From Nodosilinea sp. FACHB-141 (lineage in GTDB: Bacteria; Cyanobacteriota; Cyanobacteriia; Phormidesmidales; Phormidesmidaceae), in the NCBI RefSeq assembly GCF_014696135.1, contig NZ_JACJPP010000027.1, forward strand, positions 1 through 55,354: a stretch of 55,354 nucleotides of DNA, in the 5' to 3' direction. Each line of letters opens with the position of its first letter. The first letter of the stretch is position 1. Shown piece by piece: positions 36,410-45,203 of the stretch. The position numbers and the translations under genes are program-made. The notes beneath the pieces were generated by a model. The model did no database searches. It saw only the letters and a list, made by a program, of their open reading frames with translations, and was not told the DNA's origin.

Positions 36410-36430
36410 AGCCCCCTTCTTAAGGGGGCT
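36410..36430. terminator. Hairpin AGCCCCCTT/AAGGGGGCT
   Basis: Nine-base perfect arms with a three-base loop lie about 90 bases after the secreted-protein gene. A T-run is lacking, so it may be a repeat or a factor-dependent terminator. Confidence 0.4.
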
Positions 36431-36837
36431 TAAGTCCGCATTTTTATAGACGCTTGCGGCTTCCCAGAAGGTAAGAGGATTGAGGGGTTTCCTACTGTGA
36501 CTACGAGAAATAGGACTCTTCAAACCTTCTCTAAGGTCGTTTCTCACTACAACTTTTAATTACTCCATTGATAAATTCTTTTAGAGCGCGTTGAATTTAT
36601 GGAATTTGAGTAAGCAAGTCTAACTGCCTCGCTGAAACGAATTTAGTCCATCAATGGGATTCCAGAGCTATTTGTGTCCGGTATGCGAGGGAGTTAAACC
36701 GCTTGAAATCAACCTATTTTCTTAAATATCTGCTTCGAACGGGCAGATGACCTGCTGGGAGGTATCTGAGGTGGTTGTTGATAAGCCTAATGCTCAATGG
36801 TCAATGGCCTTAACTTGCCGGAGGTTGGCGGATTGAG

Positions 36838-36981
36838 TAGTTGTCTGCGCGCGCGATTGCTGATCTATGCCCATGCAGCCGGATCGTAATTGTCCTACAA
36901 GGCGTAGGACAAATTTCGGAACGTTTCACGAAAAAGCTGTCAAGAGAAGCTGTGATACTGCTCTGCGGCGCGGGGCAGCTA
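36838..36981. repeat. Dispersed repeat copy g, long form with inverted ends
   Basis: This 144-base element starts TAGTTGTCTGCGCGCGCG and ends GCGGGGCAGCTA, so its ends are imperfect inverted repeats. Inside is a hairpin TTGTCCTAC/GTAGGACAA (36890-36912) and the segment CGAAAAAGCTGTCAAGAGAA, shared with the copy at 54531-54636. The rest of the gap 36318-37213 shows no gene. Confidence 0.6.
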
Positions 36982-37213
36982 GTCATTGCTACTCCTTCTT
37001 CTCATCCTTCCGCTGCCCATACCAGTGCGGACATACGGTTATTAACCCTGTGCTTAGAGGCAGACATTGACAGATGTGCGTCCCTTAGACCATCACTTTT
37101 AAGATTGGTGTGCTTCAAGCCCTTATGCCCGAAAAACCTAAAGATTTTACTTTGAACTGGATTAGCTTATTCCTGCGTGGCCAATAATTGAATGTCGTGC
37201 AGGGGCTAAGGGA

Positions 37214-38428
37214 ATGACCAGTCTAGTTTTTATTCACGGTACTGGGGGTAGGCAAGAGGCCTATGCTGAGACCCTGCAACACATGGAGAAGGCTCTTCAG
37301 CAGTGGATGCCAAAAACGGCATTGGTACCATGCCTGTGGGGCAACGCCTTGGGGGCCAAGCTCAGTGCTGGTGGGGCATCGATTCCCAGCTATAGCGAGG
37401 CTAAGGGAGGGCAGAGTATCTCTCCTGAAGAAGAGAGCATCCGATTTTGGGAGGCTCTGTACCGAGATCCATTTTATGAAATGCGATTGCTAGGGTTAAG
37501 ACCAATCCAGGACGACGTAATAGTGCCGGGTCAACTGACCCCTAGCCAACAGCTACAGCGTCGGGTAGAAGCTTTAGCGGAGGCAGATGACCTCCGTGCT
37601 CAGCTAGACAAACTGGGCATTGGTCAGGTGTTTTACCAGGCCTGTGACATCATCACAGGGCCTGAGTCCAAGCTCTACCAACGACTATTGGAAACCGCCC
37701 CTAGCAATTTAAGCGAAGACTACGCGACGATCGCCCGCGCCATTGTATCGGTCTCTCGCATTCTCTGCAAGAACCAGGATGTTTATCCCTGGCTGCTAGT
37801 GAATGATGCCCTGCGTGATCAGGCGGTTGATGCCATTCAGCAGACCCTTAGTGCGGGGGAAGCCGCCATGGGTGTAGGGGATTGGGTCAAGGGTCTGGTT
37901 ACTGATGTGGCCATGGGACTTGGCACCAACAAAATTCAGCGCCAGCGGGGGGCGATCATGGATGGGGCTTATCCCTTTGCGGGGGATATTTTGATTTATC
38001 AGGCCAAGGGCGCTGCCATTCGTCGCTTTATTCGTGACCAGGTCTTAAGTGAAAAAGTAAAGCCCCCGGTGGTGCTCCTAGCCCATAGCTTGGGTGGCAT
38101 AGCCTGTGTGGATTTGCTGATTGAAGAAGACTTGACCCACAAGGTGGCGGGGCTGATTACGGTAGGTTCCCAAGCTCCTTTCTTCTACGAGATTGGAGCT
38201 TTGCAAACCCTCCCCTATGGCCACCCCCTACCTGCTCACTTTCCCACCCAATGGCTGAACATCTACGATTTGCGAGACTTCTTAAGCTATGTGGGCGATC
38301 AGCCGGGAGTTTTCCCCGGTCAGGTTGTAGATGTACCTGTTAACAATAAACAGCCCTTTCCTGAAGCTCACGGGGCCTATTGGGCCAACGATGAAACCTG
38401 GCAGGCGATCGCAGGGTTTTTGCCATGA
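37214..38428 (+). CDS. Alpha/beta-hydrolase (lipase-like) effector candidate
   Basis: A 404-residue protein. An oxyanion-type LVFIHGTGGRQ (4-14) opens the fold, the nucleophile elbow is LLAHSLGGIAC (S292), and a late Asp in NIYDLRDFLSY (D352 or D355) and His in PEAHGAYW (H386) complete a plausible triad. A long insert (about 60-270) may form a lid. AAGGG precedes the ATG. It overlaps the caspase-like gene by four bases (ATGA) and is the first gene of the conflict operon. The likely job is cleaving lipids or esters as a second effector. Confidence 0.78.
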   Translation: MTSLVFIHGTGGRQEAYAETLQHMEKALQQWMPKTALVPCLWGNALGAKLSAGGASIPSYSEAKGGQSISPEEESIRFWEALYRDPFYEMRLLGLRPIQDDVIVPGQLTPSQQLQRRVEALAEADDLRAQLDKLGIGQVFYQACDIITGPESKLYQRLLETAPSNLSEDYATIARAIVSVSRILCKNQDVYPWLLVNDALRDQAVDAIQQTLSAGEAAMGVGDWVKGLVTDVAMGLGTNKIQRQRGAIMDGAYPFAGDILIYQAKGAAIRRFIRDQVLSEKVKPPVVLLAHSLGGIACVDLLIEEDLTHKVAGLITVGSQAPFFYEIGALQTLPYGHPLPAHFPTQWLNIYDLRDFLSYVGDQPGVFPGQVVDVPVNNKQPFPEAHGAYWANDETWQAIAGFLP

Positions 38429-39744
38429 CCGAACCTACTGTTGACCCCAGTCATGTTCACGCCCTAGTGGTGGGCATCGAGCAGTACCAAGCAGGCCCCG
38501 CCTACGACCTCAATGGCCCTGCCCGAGATGCATTGGGTTTTGCCCATTGGTTATTAGCCCATGGGGTACAGCCCGCGAATATTCAGCTTTTTCTGTCACC
38601 GTTGGATCAAAATCGCGAGGTACTAGCCGAAGCAGAGACCCAAGGCTTAAGCCCGCAGGAGGCCACTCGGGATCGGATCAGCCGCACCATTACGGATCGC
38701 TTTGTTGATCGGGGCGGGCGGGAGAGAAGACTCTATGTATTTTGGGCGGGGCACGGGTTTATCACTAAGCTTGACACCACCACCCGACGGCTGTTATTTG
38801 CCGACACCAACACCAGAAACAAATGGAATCTGGATTTTGATACGTTGCTTCAGGCGTTTCAGACTGCTAAGCATGGGGCCGTTTTTCCTCGGCAGATTTT
38901 TCTCATTGATGCCTGTGCCAACCCAATGTTTCAAGACTTTTACCCCACCCTCCAGGCGGCGGCGGCAGGGGAGGGGTTTGTGACCAGTGGCACCCAAGGC
39001 CAGGCTGAGCAGTTTGCCCTCTTCGCGGCGGCGGAGTATGCCGTAGCGACCAACTTGACCCAGGCAGGAACGGGGCGATTTTCTCGGGCGGTGTTGGAGG
39101 AGTTGCAAGCCCAGCCCCTTTGGCCCAACATGCCGGAACTAACCAGCAAGATTAAAGCCAACTTTCGCGATCAGCAGCACCTGGAGCCAGTGTTTTGGTC
39201 GGTTTCGCTGGGTAGTGGCGATCGCGAGGTGACTGATACCATTAGCCAAAGAATAACGATTATGCCTGCGCCAGCGATCGCTATGTCTGGATCAGAACGG
39301 TTTCAATTAATCAAAACACTCAATGACCTTCCCATTGTGGAGTTCGAGATACTAGTCAACACCTTGAACCCGCCCGGTGGTCTTGTACCACCCAGTAGCG
39401 CTGCACAGGGGATACGTTCCTCGGCACTGTTGCAGTGGATCGAGGGGCCAACGGGGCCAGGCCTGAATGAGTTACAGGCGGTGCTGGGACAGGTGATGGT
39501 GGGGGCTTCAGCTGCCCAGAAGCTAAATGATTCTGCCAAGCCAAGCACTAACAATATTTCAAGTTCATCCAAAAAAGATCGCCTTCAGAAAGAGATTCAA
39601 ATGTTAGAAGCTCAGCTTGAGCGATGTTTTTCGAAGCGCCTGTTAACAAACGATCCTGATGCTGAGGTTAAATTTGAGAATCTGGAGAATAAACTAGAGC
39701 AAAATATAGCCCTAAAGAAAAGCGAGCTAGAATCACTAAATTAA
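38425..39744 (+). CDS. Caspase-like (C14) protease with effector-associated-type domain and C-terminal coiled coil
   Basis: A 439-residue protein. The caspase fold is seen in HALVVGIEQYQ and the catalytic dyad H110 (VFWAGHGF) and C164 (FLIDACANP). Residues 293-357 (FQLIKTLNDLPIVEFEILV, then SSALLQWIEGPTGPGL) form a small helical module also present in the 42879 gene. From about 383 on there is a coiled coil (KKDRLQKEIQMLEAQLERC, then TNDPDAEVKFENLENKL) nearly repeated at the N-terminus of the next protein. This suggests an executioner protease recruited through homotypic contacts. Confidence 0.85.
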   Translation: MTEPTVDPSHVHALVVGIEQYQAGPAYDLNGPARDALGFAHWLLAHGVQPANIQLFLSPLDQNREVLAEAETQGLSPQEATRDRISRTITDRFVDRGGRERRLYVFWAGHGFITKLDTTTRRLLFADTNTRNKWNLDFDTLLQAFQTAKHGAVFPRQIFLIDACANPMFQDFYPTLQAAAAGEGFVTSGTQGQAEQFALFAAAEYAVATNLTQAGTGRFSRAVLEELQAQPLWPNMPELTSKIKANFRDQQHLEPVFWSVSLGSGDREVTDTISQRITIMPAPAIAMSGSERFQLIKTLNDLPIVEFEILVNTLNPPGGLVPPSSAAQGIRSSALLQWIEGPTGPGLNELQAVLGQVMVGASAAQKLNDSAKPSTNNISSSSKKDRLQKEIQMLEAQLERCFSKRLLTNDPDAEVKFENLENKLEQNIALKKSELESLN

Positions 39745-39800
39745 AATTGCTAAATCTCACAAAACTAGCATCGGTTCTTAAAGGTTTTTAGCTAACAACT

Positions 39801-40799
39801 GTGGATAAAAGAGAACGACTAGAGAAAGAAATTGCGGCCCTCAAGGCAAGGCTCGATAGATGTTTCGAGAAGCGACTGTCGACCAATGATCCAGAGACGG
39901 AAGTTAAGCTGGAAGAACTAGAAGATAAACTTGATGCTGACATCAAGCAAAAAGAACAGGAGCTAGCTCAACTTTCGGATACACCCTTGGACAAGAACCG
40001 TAGCGTTCTCAATCTAGAAGAAGGACTTTGTAGCCTTGACTTTGATGAGCCCCAAACAATTGTTCAGGATGTCTTGAGATACTTGAATGATAATGAAGGA
40101 GGGGCAGCTCTATTTATGATGGAGAATTGTTTAGAAATGGAGGGAAGTCTACTACTAAGAAGAGTTAGAGATCTTCTCAAATCCAATACCAGTCAGTTTT
40201 TTGAATATCCTGTCCAATTTGTACCCACCCTGCCAGCTAACGAAATCGCCTTCCTCAAAATTTTGGGCAGCCATTTGGGGATTACCATTGAGGAGGCCGC
40301 CGGAGATGAACCCAAAAAACTGGCTCAAGCCACTGAAGCAATCATTAAAAAAATAACGACACTCTTACGTTCCGGAACTACTATACTTATCCCACTAGCC
40401 AATTGGAAAAGTCTGAGCTTGAGCGGGCAGGTCACTTTTCTGGAGTGGTTTCTCAATCAGTTCTGGGGGTCATTAACCAATGCTGTTACAGAGGCAATGC
40501 AAGACCATTCGCCAAGAGTTTTCTGCGTGATCATGGTAGATGAATTGATAGCAGATACCTGTAGAAAATTTGAATATTTTTGTGATTTTGAAATATTTGA
40601 TTGCGGAAGGCTATTGATGCTTCCCCTAAGATGTTGGACAAAAACTGATGTGCAGCGCTGGCTAGGTAACTATTCCTCAAAGCTCAATAAATCAGAGCGT
40701 AACCATTTAGTAAATTATATATTTGGGGGTAAAGACGAGGAGTTGCCGCTTAAGGTTCGGATTGAATTAGAAAAAGCTCATGCTCAATCGTTTTTTTGA
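39801..40799 (+). CDS. Probable inactive-STAND-like protein with N-terminal coiled coil
   Basis: A 332-residue protein starting at GTG. Residues 1-58 (ERLEKEIAALKARLDRCFEK, then TNDPETEVKLEELEDKL) closely match the caspase C-terminus. The rest has alternating strands and helices such as GGAALFMMENCLEMEGSLLL, RSGTTILIPLAN and PRVFCVIMVDEL, like a STAND NTPase fold. No Walker A (GxxGxGKT) is visible, and that absence defines the inactive-STAND class in MoxR-vWA conflict systems. It probably links the caspase to the ATPase module. The fold assignment is an inference. Confidence 0.6.
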   Translation: MDKRERLEKEIAALKARLDRCFEKRLSTNDPETEVKLEELEDKLDADIKQKEQELAQLSDTPLDKNRSVLNLEEGLCSLDFDEPQTIVQDVLRYLNDNEGGAALFMMENCLEMEGSLLLRRVRDLLKSNTSQFFEYPVQFVPTLPANEIAFLKILGSHLGITIEEAAGDEPKKLAQATEAIIKKITTLLRSGTTILIPLANWKSLSLSGQVTFLEWFLNQFWGSLTNAVTEAMQDHSPRVFCVIMVDELIADTCRKFEYFCDFEIFDCGRLLMLPLRCWTKTDVQRWLGNYSSKLNKSERNHLVNYIFGGKDEELPLKVRIELEKAHAQSFF

Positions 40800-40816
40800 T
40801 TATTGATGGCAAAATT

Positions 40817-41776
40817 ATGAAACTCTTTACGGGTAACCCCAATAACCGTCCTGCCAACCCTCACCCTGACTCCCCTAGTCGAGAGCCCTACCTGGCGACG
40901 GAGGATCTGGTGAACGCGGTAAATCTGGCGATTTTCCTCAAGCGACCCCTCCTACTGGAAGGGGAAGCAGGCTGTGGTAAAACCCGCCTTGCCTCGGCGA
41001 TCGCCTATGAATTGGGCTATCCGCTCTATCGCTGGAACATTCGCTCTAAAACTCGATACCAAGAAGGATTGTACGAGTACGATGCCTTGCTAAGGCTCCA
41101 CGACGTTAACCTGAGCCAAAAGTTAGACGGAGCTATTGTCGAGGGAGAACGCCTGGTAGACCCTAGGAAGGCGGAGGACTACTTAGATCTCAAAGAATTG
41201 GGCAAAGCCTTTGAATTGGAAGACCACCCGGCAGTGGTGCTCATTGACGAAATTGACAAGGCAGACCTGGACTTTCCTAATGATTTGCTCACCGTCTTAG
41301 AAGAGCCTTACGAATTTACCATTCGAGAAACCGGCAGAGCCGTGAGGGCTCATCATCCGCCCATTGTGATCATTACCAGTAATAAGGAGAAGGGCAATCT
41401 GCCTGCCCCCTTTTTGCGGCGCTGTGTTTATCACTACATTGAATTTCCGAACCAACCGGAGCAATTGAAGCAAATTGTCGAGATTCATTTCCTACCTGCT
41501 GAGGACACCACGGTAGAGGGGCAGCCCAGCCCGCCACCGGAGGATTTGGTGGATACCGCGATCGCCCGTTTTTTAGCGATTCGGCAACAAAAGGGGCTGG
41601 CCAAACTGCCCGGTACCAGCGAATTTTTAGACTGGCTGCGGGTGCTGGCCCAGTTTGGATCACAGGCCCCCTACCCGGCTGAGGCCTTGCCCGAAACTGG
41701 GCCGCTACCTTACCGGGAACTGCTCTTTAAGCTTCGTAGCGATTGGCGACAGGCCGGGTTTAGCGCATCGTCATGA
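40817..41776 (+). CDS. MoxR-type AAA+ ATPase
   Basis: A 319-residue protein starting at ATG 40817 (the frame also allows a TTG at 40796). It has Walker A GEAGCGKT (49-56), a Walker B LIDEIDKAD (142-150), sensor-1-type IVIITSNKE, and an arginine-rich FLRRCVYHY. It ends in a helical lid. It overlaps the vWA gene by four bases (ATGA), the usual MoxR-vWA pairing. Such ATPases remodel or load vWA partners; here it probably controls assembly or triggering of the effector complex. Confidence 0.88.
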   Translation: MKLFTGNPNNRPANPHPDSPSREPYLATEDLVNAVNLAIFLKRPLLLEGEAGCGKTRLASAIAYELGYPLYRWNIRSKTRYQEGLYEYDALLRLHDVNLSQKLDGAIVEGERLVDPRKAEDYLDLKELGKAFELEDHPAVVLIDEIDKADLDFPNDLLTVLEEPYEFTIRETGRAVRAHHPPIVIITSNKEKGNLPAPFLRRCVYHYIEFPNQPEQLKQIVEIHFLPAEDTTVEGQPSPPPEDLVDTAIARFLAIRQQKGLAKLPGTSEFLDWLRVLAQFGSQAPYPAEALPETGPLPYRELLFKLRSDWRQAGFSASS

Positions 41777-42882
41777 GGGTGAATAGGACTGATGGTCAAA
41801 GGTTGGTGCTAGAAACGTTCTTGCGGTTGCGCAAGAGCGGCTTCAACCTGGGTATGGATGAGTACCTGGCTGGGTTAGCCCTAGTTTCAGATCAGGCATT
41901 GCCCTTTGCCCACAACCTGAACGCCTTAAAGCGATCGCTAAAGTCGCTCTGGTGTACCTCGCCGTCGGAGCAAAAGCAGTTTGACCCTGATTGGGATAAA
42001 GCTCTGGCCATTGTGCAAATGGCTGGCCCGGCTACCGTCGAAACGAAGGAAAGCCTACCCCTACCCCCGCAGCTACCCCTTGAGCCACCTTCGCCACCGC
42101 CGACAAGATTTGATCAACCCCCTCCAAAAGCCATTGCCGAAACCACTACCCCAGCCTTGGATGCCGCCGCTCAACCTGTGCGTGCCCCCTTTACCCCAGC
42201 AGAGATTGAGCGCCCCGTAGAACTACAGAGCTACTGGCCCGTATCACGGCGGTTTATGAGCTATAGCTGGCGCTACCTCAGACGCACAGTAGAAGCAGGG
42301 CCAGCGGATCTGCTAGACGTCGAGGCCACCGTCCAGCAGACTGCCCAGCGGGGGTTTTATCTGGAGCCGGTGCTGCGGCAGCGCGATCATAACCAGGCCC
42401 AACTGGTGCTGCTGATTGATCAGAATGGGTCGATGATGCCACTGCATCAATTTACCCGCGAAGTGGCCGACACAGCCCTTCAGGCCAGTGGTTTGCCCGC
42501 CGGACAGGTGGCCGTGTATTACTTTCAAAACGTTCCGGCAGACTATATCTATCACGATGTGTTCTTAACCCAATCGGTGGAGCTCAAGGCTGTATTGGCC
42601 ACCTGTGATGGCGACACCAGTGTGTTGGTTGTCAGCGATGCCGGGGCGGCCCGAGGCTATCGGCGACTAGACCGAATTCGAGCCACGGTACGGTTTCTCA
42701 CCCAACTGCGCCGCACCACCCAGCTCTTTGCTTGGCTCAATCCTATTCCCGTAGAACGATGGCCAGGTAACTCGGCGGAAATGATCGCTAACCTGGTGCC
42801 CATGTTTCAGATGGATAATGATGGTCTGAGCAATGCCATTGATGTCGTGCGGGGGCTGCTGGTTCAGCCCACTCAACCATGA
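41773..42882 (+). CDS. vWA-domain protein partner of MoxR
   Basis: A 369-residue protein. A helical N-terminus (about 1-85) is followed by a Pro-rich linker (about 95-140). The vWA domain then has a MIDAS-like LLIDQNGSMMPL (D216-Q-N218-G-S220), where N replaces the usual serine of DxSxS, and an acidic VVSDAGA later. It is coupled to MoxR upstream and to the scaffold gene downstream by ATGA overlaps. Together they form the chaperone core of the system. Metal binding is likely but may be altered by the N218 change. Confidence 0.85.
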   Translation: MRVNRTDGQRLVLETFLRLRKSGFNLGMDEYLAGLALVSDQALPFAHNLNALKRSLKSLWCTSPSEQKQFDPDWDKALAIVQMAGPATVETKESLPLPPQLPLEPPSPPPTRFDQPPPKAIAETTTPALDAAAQPVRAPFTPAEIERPVELQSYWPVSRRFMSYSWRYLRRTVEAGPADLLDVEATVQQTAQRGFYLEPVLRQRDHNQAQLVLLIDQNGSMMPLHQFTREVADTALQASGLPAGQVAVYYFQNVPADYIYHDVFLTQSVELKAVLATCDGDTSVLVVSDAGAARGYRRLDRIRATVRFLTQLRRTTQLFAWLNPIPVERWPGNSAEMIANLVPMFQMDNDGLSNAIDVVRGLLVQPTQP

Positions 42883-45020
42883 CCGAGCTGCTAACCCTAG
42901 AGCAACGCCATGAGCGGGCCGAGCGCCGGGTCAACCGCTTTGTAGATCGGTTCGAGCCCGCTTATTACGACCTGGTGTGCCATGCAGCCCTGCCCCTAAT
43001 TCTCACCCCAGAGTTGGTGAGTTACCTGCGCAATGAGTTTTTGCGGGAGGTACCCTGGATGGCCGAGGTGGACCTGCTGCTCTCAGACCTGTGCTCTCCA
43101 GTCGGGTACGAACTTTATACGATGGATGCCGATGTGCGGGCCTACGCATTGGCTGAGCAATCTCCCACCTTCACCGCTGAGCGCAGGCGGGAGGTGGCTA
43201 ATTTGCTGATTAGCTATGTCCGTTATCTGGCGGAGCATCAGTCCTACCTGAGCGATCGCGAACTAGAGGCCCAGCAGTGGGCGGCCATGCTGTGCCTGGG
43301 CGAAGCCGAACGCCAAACCGTTGTTTCTAAACTGGTCGAACGGTTTCAGTCTGCCGAAATCGGGGTAGCTATCGTAGGGGCCGACCTACTCGACAATGCT
43401 GAAATTGCCCACCTCGCTCAACTCACTGAAACCCTCAAGCCGCAGCTGGCCGATTACCCCGAGTTGATTGAATATGCCGCTTTGGTGAGCGACGTGCAAC
43501 TGCGCAATATCGCCCTAAAGCGAGCCCGTGTGGAGAAAACCTATGTAGTCGCCCCTGGACAATTCTTACGATTGCCTGCTGCTCTACAGACGGAGTTGGT
43601 AGCCAAGGGGCGCATTCAAGTGGGTAAGAACGTCACCCAACAGGTGTTTTTGAGTGAGTTGCCTGCGGCCGGGGTAACTAATGGGACTCAAGACTCAAGC
43701 TCAATAAAAAGTCGGTTCGAGTCAATCAACGAGCTGAACAGCTTACCTGACCATCAATTTGAAGCCTTACTCTTTGCGCTCAATCTTCCAATGGGTGTGA
43801 TGCCGCCTCGCAGTGCAGCCCAAGGACTGCGCGCATCAGCTTTGCTGCAGTGGATAGAGGGACCAACCGGGCCAGGGTTGGACACACTGCAAGCAGTTTT
43901 GGAACAGGTACAGGCAGAAGAAAGCTCAGCGGAATCCTCAGTTTCTTTTCCTCCCCTCGAACCCTTTGAGTTTATCGAAGCCCACTTTGATCTCGACGAT
44001 GACCCCAACCCCTTCCCGCCCCCTCTCCAACCCGACGAATTCACCGTCATCGCTCTAGAGGTTCAGCCAGATCGTGGAACCCCTCAGGATCTCGAACCTT
44101 TCAATTTCATCGTTGCTACCATTCAGCGTCGCCCTAGCCCACAGCAGGAGCAACGCAGCCTGTTTGGTGGCCTGTTCGGCGACCGTTCTAACTCATCTGA
44201 GTGGGAAATTTTACGCCAAGAGCAACAAGCCTATCGCCTTCAAGAACCCTTGCCGGGCATCGCCCCTCTCGAAATGGTGTCTATTCCCCGAGGTACTTTC
44301 CTCATGGGCTCCCCAGATAAGGAACCAGAGCGTATAGAGCGTGAAGGCCCTCAGCATGAGGTTATAGTGCCCTCCTTTTTTATGGGCCGCTACCTAGTGA
44401 CCCAGGCGCAATGGCGAGTTGTGGCTGCCATGCCCCAGGTCGAGCGAGAGCTAATGACTGACCCCTCGCAATTCAAAGGCAACAACCGCCCCGTAGAGTG
44501 CGTGACTTGGTATGACGCGGTAGAGTTTTGTGCCCGTCTCTCGGCCCACACAGGCCGTCAATATCGCCTGCCCACCGAAGCTGAGTGGGAGTATGCTTGC
44601 CGGGCCGGTACCACAACCCCCTTCCACTTTGGTAAGACCATCAGCCCAGAACTAGCCAACTACGATGCCAAATCAACCTATGCCGATGGGCCAATAGGGA
44701 AGTCTCAACAAAAGACCACCCCCATATACCACTTCGGTATTGCCAATGCCTTTGGCCTCAGTGATATGCATGGCAATGTTTTTGAGTGGTGCCAAGACTA
44801 TTTGCATGACAACTATGAGGGTGCCCCCATCGACGGCAGTGCCTGGATAGCAGGTGGAAATGCTAGTAGGAGAGTTCTACGCGGCGGCTCTTGGTTCAAC
44901 CTTCCGTGGAACTGCCGCTCCGCCTACCGCGACGGCTACGGGCCCGGCGACGACGACAACTACATCGGTTTTCGGGTGTGTTGTTCGGCCCCCAAGGCTC
45001 TTCAGCTACCCACCAGCTAA
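42879..45020 (+). CDS. Scaffold with effector-associated-type and FGE/C-type-lectin domains, hypervariable C-terminus
   Basis: A 713-residue protein. Residues 1-260 form a helical region (RFVDRFEPAYYDLVCHAALP, then LTPELVSYLRNEFLREV) of the kind that pairs with vWA/MoxR. Residues about 280-344 (FESINELNSLPDHQFEALL, then ALLQWIEGPTGPGL) are close to the caspase module. From about 465 there is a sulfatase-modifying-factor domain ([50 protein letters not shown]). The cysteine pair used by human SUMF1 for catalysis has no counterpart here, so binding rather than formylglycine synthesis is likely. The block 44880-44987 looks like a diversity-generating variable region. Confidence 0.85.
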   Translation: MTELLTLEQRHERAERRVNRFVDRFEPAYYDLVCHAALPLILTPELVSYLRNEFLREVPWMAEVDLLLSDLCSPVGYELYTMDADVRAYALAEQSPTFTAERRREVANLLISYVRYLAEHQSYLSDRELEAQQWAAMLCLGEAERQTVVSKLVERFQSAEIGVAIVGADLLDNAEIAHLAQLTETLKPQLADYPELIEYAALVSDVQLRNIALKRARVEKTYVVAPGQFLRLPAALQTELVAKGRIQVGKNVTQQVFLSELPAAGVTNGTQDSSSIKSRFESINELNSLPDHQFEALLFALNLPMGVMPPRSAAQGLRASALLQWIEGPTGPGLDTLQAVLEQVQAEESSAESSVSFPPLEPFEFIEAHFDLDDDPNPFPPPLQPDEFTVIALEVQPDRGTPQDLEPFNFIVATIQRRPSPQQEQRSLFGGLFGDRSNSSEWEILRQEQQAYRLQEPLPGIAPLEMVSIPRGTFLMGSPDKEPERIEREGPQHEVIVPSFFMGRYLVTQAQWRVVAAMPQVERELMTDPSQFKGNNRPVECVTWYDAVEFCARLSAHTGRQYRLPTEAEWEYACRAGTTTPFHFGKTISPELANYDAKSTYADGPIGKSQQKTTPIYHFGIANAFGLSDMHGNVFEWCQDYLHDNYEGAPIDGSAWIAGGNASRRVLRGGSWFNLPWNCRSAYRDGYGPGDDDNYIGFRVCCSAPKALQLPTS
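44880..44987 (+). other. Candidate DGR variable region, copy 1
   Basis: Fixed codons encode RGGSW, P, CRSA, R, P and GFRV. Between them most changing codons end in C: TTC, AAC, AAC, TAC, GAC, GGC, TAC, GGC, GAC, GAC, GAC, AAC, TAC, ATC. Such NNC sets arise when AAC template codons are mutated at their adenines. Confidence 0.65.
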
Positions 45021-45203
45021 CCCTTGCCCTTTACCCTTTTGCACTTTTGCCCACAAAAAATAAAAATATGGCGTGCTTCCCCTGGCGCGTTAGCGCCTCG
45101 AAAGTCTCCGGCAGCCAAAAAGTGGGATGCTGTGCCGGTCTTAGCGATCGCTCTTAGTGTTGAGTAAGAATCCGGTTTCGTCCCTCAAATTCTCGATGCT
45201 CCT

